A DNA stretch of 12,025 nucleotides from Fervidobacterium sp. (lineage in GTDB: Bacteria > Thermotogota > Thermotogae > Thermotogales > Fervidobacteriaceae), in assembly GCA_003522805.1 (NCBI GenBank), contig DPIB01000062.1, positions 1 to 12,025 of the forward strand, given 5' to 3'. The notes beneath the pieces were generated by a model that saw only the letters and a program-made list of their open reading frames with translations, was not told the origin of the DNA and ran no database searches. Numbering within the stretch: the first letter of the stretch is position 1; each line of letters begins with the position of its first letter. This document shows positions 7,540 to 12,025 of this stretch, in pieces. The position numbers and the translations under genes were made by a program.

Positions 7540-10203
7540 TTAGAAGCTATCGAGTCCGTATACTTCTACTTCGTATATCCTTGCGGCTCTGTCACCAACC
7601 TGCGTTGGAGCTTCTATAAAGAATCTAACATATCTTGCCTTGACTGGTGGGAAAGAATGCTCAGTTACACCCTTCGTGTTATTCTGAACAACTACGACAT
7701 CTTGCCAACTTTCACCATCAAGACTCACTTGTAGTTTATAAGTCTTTGTGTTCCAATCTGCTGATTCATGACCAGCTTCGGCATGTTTGATGATGATCTT
7801 GTTCACGAAACATTCTTTTCCAAGATCGATAACCAACCAATGTGGTAGATCACCGACTGCACACCATTTGCTGTTGTTTTCAACGGTTCCATCAACTGCA
7901 AGAGATGGCTTTTCAGCTGGAACAAAACTACTTGCGTAAGTGTCTTTCCCTAACGCTAAATTGGATATCTTTTCAGCATTCTTTGTTACCACTATCATAC
8001 TATCAAATGACTTAACATCCTCACCAGAAGTGTTCTTAGCCATTAACTTGACAGGATAGACACCTTCTTTTTCATATTTTACTTCCACCCTTGACGCTGT
8101 GCTCTGTGATGGGCTTCCACCCTGGAATTCCCAAAGTATTTCCTCCGTTGTTTCTGAACAAAGTGATTCGAAGATGACACTATCACCAGGTTTTATTATC
8201 GTGTTATTTACCGAGAAATCTGCCTTAGGTTTTGGATATTGTGGCCATTTTAGTGAGACATATGCTGGTCTGCTCTTCTTCATATCCTCTGAGACAGCAA
8301 CTATTTTGAGCATTGTTTCGTCTTCTTTCCCAGCCCTCTTCATGTTATATATGTAAGTGTAGTTATTCGTACTAACCCAAACGAGCTCTTCAGATTTGTT
8401 AGGGAGTATTCGGTAAACTTCATAGTGTTTTGCGTTCTTAACAGGGTTCCAATGGAGTTTGACCTGTGCATAAATTCCCTCACTAAAGTTTACATCATCA
8501 ATTGATACGCTCTCCGGAGTTGATAAGCTGGCACTGTTTCCACGATATACGGCTATCTGTCCCAAATTAAGGGATACATTTTGATTATCCAAACTCTTTA
8601 TGCTCAAACCTATGCTTTCAACCTTCTTCCCCGAGTACTTTGACATCGGATAATTTGAACGGCGCCATGTATTCAAAGAAGACAACGGTAGTTTGAATAC
8701 TTCTCCATCGAAGAACTTAACAGTTATGTATCCTGATATCTTTCCGCTGTTCAGTTTTGTCGCATATGAGATCATCGTATCAGACGTAAGAGACAGGTCG
8801 GTAAAGAATAGGGTATACTCAGATAACTCTCCCTTACTCATTTTTCCAGAGAATTTCAGAGATGTTCCACCGTAATACGCATCTTCATAGTCAACTTCGA
8901 CATTTAGTGCCTTGCCTTCAACCTTCCATCTATACGTTGGTAGTACGTCTTGCAGACTTCTGTTATGCCACTCCGTAGGTTTCACCTTTTTGCCATCTAT
9001 GAAGAAATACTTACCATGTCCAACATTGAAATTCGTAACGAATGGTATCGACGTTACAGGCGATTTCTCAACAACAAACTTGGCAAAACCCGGCCAGTTT
9101 TTCGCATTATCTTTCTCATTGTATACCAAAGTATCGTGATTCCCAAGCCACAGTATATTCTCTTTTTTCCAGAACTCATCGAATGTTCTTGAAGAATAAT
9201 AACTCCAGCATGGGCAATAAAGACCTAATGAAAGCTTCAATTTTCCATCTTTATCCTGAAGCTTTGGTAAATTGAAATACGGGGTGTTGTAACCATCGCC
9301 TTGGAGCAAGACTCCAGCGAAGAGATCATATTGAGAAATCCCATACTTCTTTGCGTTCGCGATAGAATCTTCTATCGTATTTGGCATCTTCGACGATATC
9401 CAGCCAAAATCGATGAACATATAATCTGAGACTTTTTTGCCGTTATCTACTAAGAAACTAACGTTTGCATCGTTCAATTCACCATGCCATGCAACTTCTC
9501 CAGTATTATCCATCGCATCGTACCAGAACAGAATCAAATCTGGTGCCTTTTCCTTGAAGTATTTTATGAACTTTATCATCTGCATAGCATGTTCCATTTC
9601 ACAACCTTCTGTTTCTTGGTTAATAAACCAACCATCGAACCCGTAATATCTTGCTACCTCTATCAGTTTATCTGCTACTGGAAAGACTCCGTTTTCTTCT
9701 TGAATTACTTGATCAACCCAGTTCCTTCTTCCTCCATAAACATTGGGCGGGAAGAATATAGTACCAAGCACCGGTACACCATTGCGATGTGCTGCGTCTA
9801 TCGTATCGGCGCCAGGTGAAACTATGATTCCTTCACCAGCGGAACCAGCCCATGCAACTAAATAGTCGATGTACTGCCAATATGTGAATGGATAGGTTTT
9901 CATAGAATCGTTTCTACCTTGTGACGGCATACCACTTGTTGAAGAATTCATTATTGAAAGTGCAACGATCTTTGCATCCTGCGATGCATATGAAGAAATC
10001 TTTGGACCTGCGACCCTTGGCCTTAGCGGGATTTTAGACACGTTATACACTGCATCGGGGTCATCGCTTGGAGACCAATCAAGCAGATCGTTCGGATACC
10101 AATACGAAGACTCCGGTATCTTGAACTGAATCCCTTCTTGGCCAAATGTAAAGATACTCAGAACTAGAAGAATAAGTACAGCATTTCTAAGGAATTTTCC
10201 CAT
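7540..10203 (-). CDS. Secreted endo-beta-N-acetylglucosaminidase, GH85, with FN3-like, PKD and CBM32-like domains
   Basis: Cuts between the two GlcNAc residues of the N-glycan chitobiose core, releasing oligosaccharide from glycoproteins outside the cell. Numbered from ATG 10203 (887 residues), residues about 1-22 are a signal peptide (KFLRN, then a hydrophobic run, then FTFGQ). The GH85 barrel follows at about 75-400: FFPPNVYGGR, FDGWFINQETEG with the oxazoline-stabilising Asn195 and acid/base Glu197, LFWYDAMDNTGEVAWHG, and TNFNVGHGKYFF. A beta-sandwich typical of the family follows (about 425-555), then an FN3-like module (about 565-655), a PKD domain (about 658-740; ADFSVNN, WEFQGGSPS, GVYPVKLMAKN) and a C-terminal F5/8 type C/CBM32-like module (about 747-887; WLVIDLGKE, YVRFFIEA, EVEVYG). 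The GTG at 10212 lies in the Shine-Dalgarno, so ATG 10203 is chosen. It is second in the operon, 73 bases after the binding-protein gene. Confidence 0.92.
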   Translation of the reverse strand: MGKFLRNAVLILLVLSIFTFGQEGIQFKIPESSYWYPNDLLDWSPSDDPDAVYNVSKIPLRPRVAGPKISSYASQDAKIVALSIMNSSTSGMPSQGRNDSMKTYPFTYWQYIDYLVAWAGSAGEGIIVSPGADTIDAAHRNGVPVLGTIFFPPNVYGGRRNWVDQVIQEENGVFPVADKLIEVARYYGFDGWFINQETEGCEMEHAMQMIKFIKYFKEKAPDLILFWYDAMDNTGEVAWHGELNDANVSFLVDNGKKVSDYMFIDFGWISSKMPNTIEDSIANAKKYGISQYDLFAGVLLQGDGYNTPYFNLPKLQDKDGKLKLSLGLYCPCWSYYSSRTFDEFWKKENILWLGNHDTLVYNEKDNAKNWPGFAKFVVEKSPVTSIPFVTNFNVGHGKYFFIDGKKVKPTEWHNRSLQDVLPTYRWKVEGKALNVEVDYEDAYYGGTSLKFSGKMSKGELSEYTLFFTDLSLTSDTMISYATKLNSGKISGYITVKFFDGEVFKLPLSSLNTWRRSNYPMSKYSGKKVESIGLSIKSLDNQNVSLNLGQIAVYRGNSASLSTPESVSIDDVNFSEGIYAQVKLHWNPVKNAKHYEVYRILPNKSEELVWVSTNNYTYIYNMKRAGKEDETMLKIVAVSEDMKKSRPAYVSLKWPQYPKPKADFSVNNTIIKPGDSVIFESLCSETTEEILWEFQGGSPSQSTASRVEVKYEKEGVYPVKLMAKNTSGEDVKSFDSMIVVTKNAEKISNLALGKDTYASSFVPAEKPSLAVDGTVENNSKWCAVGDLPHWLVIDLGKECFVNKIIIKHAEAGHESADWNTKTYKLQVSLDGESWQDVVVVQNNTKGVTEHSFPPVKARYVRFFIEAPTQVGDRAARIYEVEVYGLDSF

Positions 10204-10209
10204 CGTAAA

Positions 10210-10217
10210 CACCCCTT
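10210..10217 (-). promoter_or_regulatory. Ribosome binding site deciding the GH85 start
   Basis: AAGGGGTG is followed by a 6-base spacer and ATG 10203. The signal peptide then begins MGKFLRN, a normal basic N-terminus. The GTG at 10212 is part of this site. Confidence 0.75.
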
Positions 10218-10276
10218 TTCATCTATCAAATGAAAGCTCAAAAAGACTATCGTAATATATCGTACTACAAAGACGA

Positions 10277-11551
10277 TTACTTAGAAGACATTATCTTATC
10301 ATATTCTCTTTGAACCTCTATCTGAACATCCATAAGTGCCTTTTCCACACTCTTCTTACCAGTCAGTACATTGTCTCTTGCTTCATTCAATTTATCCCAG
10401 AGCAGGGCACCTACAGGAAGTGGAGGACGGCATTTAGCATTCTCTAGGAGGTCTACGAAAACCTTTTGTGAGGGATCTACTTTCAAAAGATCATTCGTTG
10501 CCTTCTTGTAAGTTGGTAAGTGCAACGTGTCAACTGCATATTGAATCTGCCCTTTTGTTGCCATGTACATAGCCAGCTTTGCAGCTTCCACTGGATGTTT
10601 TGCACCTTTAGGAATTGCCAAACTCCATCCACCTGCCCAAGTAACGGGCTTACCGGATTTTGTTGGAATACCGGAAATAGCATACTTGAAATCTTTTGGT
10701 GCGAACATCTTAATTCCTGATATCGTCCAGCTTCCATCAACTATCATGGCGAGTTTACCAGCTGTGAATGGGTTCAAATCTCCTATCTGCATTGAGCCAA
10801 ATGCGTTCAATGCCTCATAACCAAATCGGTCTGCCCAACTTTTCTGCCACTTGTAAGCTTCTATAACTCCTGGGTCTGTGGCAAAAACAAACTTTCCAGT
10901 CTTCTCATCAAAGATATTCCCCTCAAATGCATATATCCAAGTATATGGCCAGCCTTGAGCATACCAAGGAATAAATCCAACCGTATCGTACTGACCTTTC
11001 TTTCCTTCCTTTGTCAGCTTATCTGCTACCTTGATAAGGTCATAAATAGTTTTTGGAGGTTCTTTCAATCCGACTGAATTGAGCATTGCAACGTTGTAAA
11101 GCATGACTCGTACGTCTGTATCAAAAGGAAGTGCATAATACTTTCCCTTAAACATACACTCTTGCACAGCAAAGTCGTAAAAATCGCTCATAAGCTTTTT
11201 GATATCCACGCCGTTCTTCTTGAGATATTCATCCATAGGTTCCAGAACATCGTAGGCAGCCCTTTGTGGCACTGTGAATCTGTCGATATACACAAGATCC
11301 GGACCTGTACCAGCCGCAACGGCCGTTAGCAACTTTGTTGAATCTGTTTCCGCTGCCGGAACGATGACAAGTTTAACCTTTATATTTGGGTTCTCCTTCT
11401 CAAAATCTGCTATGATCTTGTCTATACTACTCTTATCCGGATCTCGAGCAAGACCGTGCCAAAATGTTACTTCGACTGCTGCAAACAGAGAACTCACGGT
11501 GAATATTCCCAAAAACACCGCTAGAACAACACAACGCTTGAACCTTCTCAT
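10277..11551 (-). CDS. ABC transporter extracellular sugar-binding protein (family 1, CUT1)
   Basis: Solute-binding protein that captures oligosaccharide outside the membrane and delivers it to the MalF/MalG-type permeases. It has 424 residues, normal for the family. MRRFKR followed by a hydrophobic run to SSLFAAVEV is a signal peptide with a probable cleavage near Ala23-Ala24. There is no lipobox cysteine. The mature part starts VEVTFWHGLARDPDK and has family hallmarks: IIADFEKENPNIKVKLV, LLTAVAAGTGPDLVYID, YALPFDTDVRVMLYN, and GKLAMIVDGSWTISG, with many aromatics (WYAQGWPYTWIYAFEG) suited to sugar stacking. The frame is open to 11647, but ATG 11551 lies four bases after GGGGGTGA and starts the signal peptide, so it is the start. 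As the first operon gene it is likely the most highly expressed. The ligand is inferred to be a GH85 product. Confidence 0.93.
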   Translation of the reverse strand: MRRFKRCVVLAVFLGIFTVSSLFAAVEVTFWHGLARDPDKSSIDKIIADFEKENPNIKVKLVIVPAAETDSTKLLTAVAAGTGPDLVYIDRFTVPQRAAYDVLEPMDEYLKKNGVDIKKLMSDFYDFAVQECMFKGKYYALPFDTDVRVMLYNVAMLNSVGLKEPPKTIYDLIKVADKLTKEGKKGQYDTVGFIPWYAQGWPYTWIYAFEGNIFDEKTGKFVFATDPGVIEAYKWQKSWADRFGYEALNAFGSMQIGDLNPFTAGKLAMIVDGSWTISGIKMFAPKDFKYAISGIPTKSGKPVTWAGGWSLAIPKGAKHPVEAAKLAMYMATKGQIQYAVDTLHLPTYKKATNDLLKVDPSQKVFVDLLENAKCRPPLPVGALLWDKLNEARDNVLTGKKSVEKALMDVQIEVQREYDKIMSSK

Positions 11552-11555
11552 GGTT

Positions 11556-11563
11556 TCACCCCC
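11556..11563 (-). promoter_or_regulatory. Ribosome binding site deciding the binding-protein start
   Basis: GGGGGTGA is followed by AACC and ATG 11551, which begins a clean signal peptide. The longer frame from 11647 would add 32 residues with no secretion signal. Confidence 0.8.
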
Positions 11564-11658
11564 AGGTAATGTTGTAAGTTTTCTAAACCCATGTAAATAC
11601 TTACACATCGAACCAAATGCATCACAAACCGTATTAACCATAATCAACTATCAACCGT

Positions 11659-11687
11659 ATTTTAGCCTTTTTAACTCCGATAAACAA
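11659..11687 (-). promoter_or_regulatory. Candidate promoter P2 of the operon
   Basis: On the minus strand TTGTTT (11682-11687) and TAAAAT (11659-11664) are separated by exactly 17 bases. Transcription would start near 11652, leaving a leader of about 100 bases. The palindrome lies about 31 bases upstream of the -35. Confidence 0.4.
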
Positions 11688-11717
11688 ACACGCATAATTT
11701 GATTTAATCTGGATATA

Positions 11718-11731
11718 CCTGTATATACAGG
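11718..11731. promoter_or_regulatory. Palindromic operator, GntR type
   Basis: CCTGTATATACAGG is a perfect 14-bp palindrome. Its core TGTATATACA fits the GntR-family operator pattern (yGT...ACr). It lies about 17-30 bases downstream of the P1 start and upstream of P2, 167 bases before the first operon gene. The operon encodes a GntR-headed regulator, so it is the natural candidate binding site. No second copy was noticed elsewhere in the window by eye. Confidence 0.6.
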
Positions 11732-11754
11732 CATATATAACTGGTTTCTCTCTA

Positions 11755-11783
11755 ATTCTAACTTTATCATCGATTTTCATCAA
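11755..11783 (-). promoter_or_regulatory. Candidate promoter P1 of the operon
   Basis: On the minus strand TTGATG (11778-11783) and TAGAAT (11755-11760) are spaced by 17 bases. The start would be near 11748, so the palindrome at 11718-11731 would sit just downstream, a usual position for a repressor block. Confidence 0.4.
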
Positions 11784-11784
11784 A

Positions 11785-11860
11785 GTTGAGCACAGGAGAC
11801 TCTATCTTCTGCAAGGTGGAGAGGAATGTGCTTCTCCCTCCTTTCTGCTTGCAAAATGGT
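11785..11860. other. Possible structured segment, function unknown
   Basis: Outer arms TGCAAG (from 11810) and CTTGCA (ending 11853) enclose GGAG...CTCC and GAA...TTC pairings, giving a plausible nested stem. I do not recognise it as a known RNA family. It may be part of a small RNA, decayed mobile DNA, or chance. Confidence 0.2.
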
Positions 11861-11908
11861 AAATGCTAAATATATGAGCGGGTAGTTTAAGCTTTTTTTG
11901 TTAATAAG

Positions 11909-11939
11909 AGACGTCCCTTGTTCTTTCCAAGGGACGTCT
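11909..11939 (-). terminator. Strong hairpin between the right IS end and the operon promoters
   Basis: AGACGTCCCTTG (11909-11920) and CAAGGGACGTCT (11928-11939) form a perfect 12-bp stem with a 7-base loop. On the minus strand CTTATTAAC follows, a weak U-tract; on the plus strand none follows. It most likely stops minus-strand transcription coming from the element or gene to the right before it reaches the operon. Confidence 0.55.
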
Positions 11940-11959
11940 GACTGAGCATTTGTAGAACT

Positions 11960-12025
11960 ATTTATCATTTTCTTGCAAAAAGACTCCCACTTCTGTATGT
12001 GGAGGATGATACATATACCATACTT
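11960..12025 (-). mobile_element. Right end of a second IS200/IS605-like element, partial
   Basis: Minus-strand copy of the block at 153-212, 55 of 60 identical without gaps, running off the window at 12025. The hairpin core with the same ATACAGAA loop is kept, with one G-T pair in the stem. The copy ends at the same GATAAAT (base 11960). The element body, and any tnpB, would lie beyond the right edge and be transcribed leftward toward this operon. Confidence 0.5.

Larger units (their letters stand above)
11552..11959. other. Upstream control region of the glycan operon
   Basis: No protein gene is supported. From right to left the stretch contains a 12-bp-stem hairpin (11909-11939), a possibly structured segment (11785-11860), candidate promoter P1 (11755-11783), the palindromic operator (11718-11731), candidate promoter P2 (11659-11687) and a leader of about 100 bases to the binding-protein start. 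A 62-codon open frame on the minus strand (11780-11968) runs through the hairpin, has no ribosome binding site and was not called. Confidence 0.6.

Noticed and set aside
10210..10276. GTAGTACGA shared with 288-296 as a common operator
   Set aside because: A 9-base match that is not a palindrome and is absent near the main operator; chance is likely in AT-rich intergenic DNA.
11552..11647. N-terminal extension of the sugar-binding protein from 11647
   Set aside because: The extension has no secretion signal, while ATG 11551 has a strong Shine-Dalgarno and begins a normal signal peptide.
11780..11968. 62-codon open frame on the minus strand
   Set aside because: It starts inside the IS end, has no ribosome binding site, passes through a perfect 12-bp hairpin and its protein shows no recognisable feature.
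1..12025. CRISPR array, tRNA or rRNA gene
   Set aside because: No regularly spaced repeats, cloverleaf with a TTCGANNC arm, or rRNA signature was seen on either strand.

Overview
The window looks like AT-rich chromosomal DNA (roughly 40% GC by eye) of a thermophilic bacterium of the Thermotogota, most likely Fervidobacterium or a near relative. This rests on the protein style, the strong GGGGTGA/GAGGTGA-type ribosome binding sites, and the IS200/IS605-like element ends. The genus is an inference and was not checked against any database.

Layout. Bases 1-212 hold what looks like the right end of an IS200/IS605 (TnpB-type) element entering from the left. A terminator hairpin (244-265) and an extended -10 promoter (255-282) follow. 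They precede a plus-strand aldo/keto reductase of the Kv-beta-like type (379-1332). A bidirectional terminator (1374-1396) separates it from a six-gene minus-strand operon that fills the rest of the window. In transcription order the operon is: extracellular sugar-binding protein (11551-10277), secreted multidomain GH85 endo-beta-N-acetylglucosaminidase (10203-7540), ABC permease MalF-type (7374-6487), ABC permease MalG-type (6448-5612), GntR/LacI chimeric repressor (5566-4538) and cytoplasmic GH38 alpha-mannosidase (4514-1410). The upstream control region (11552-11959) carries two candidate promoters and a perfect 14-bp palindrome of GntR-operator type between them. At the far right (11960-12025) a second copy of the IS right end sits on the minus strand, so both element ends point inward at the cassette.

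How the genes work together (inference). The secreted GH85 enzyme, with FN3-like, PKD and CBM32-like modules, would cut the chitobiose core of N-linked glycans on glycoproteins outside the cell. The binding protein and the two permeases would import the released mannose-rich oligosaccharide, powered by an ATPase encoded elsewhere. GH38 would remove alpha-mannose inside the cell. The GntR/LacI protein would sense a sugar from the pathway and control the operon. The locus therefore reads as a compact thermophilic high-mannose N-glycan utilisation system. The aldo/keto reductase has its own promoter and is not clearly part of it. No ABC ATPase, beta-mannosidase or GlcNAc-processing enzyme is present in the window.

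For several genes the longest open frame starts at a GTG or TTG inside or just before the ribosome binding site. The starts given here are the ATG codons placed 4-8 bases after the Shine-Dalgarno sequence.
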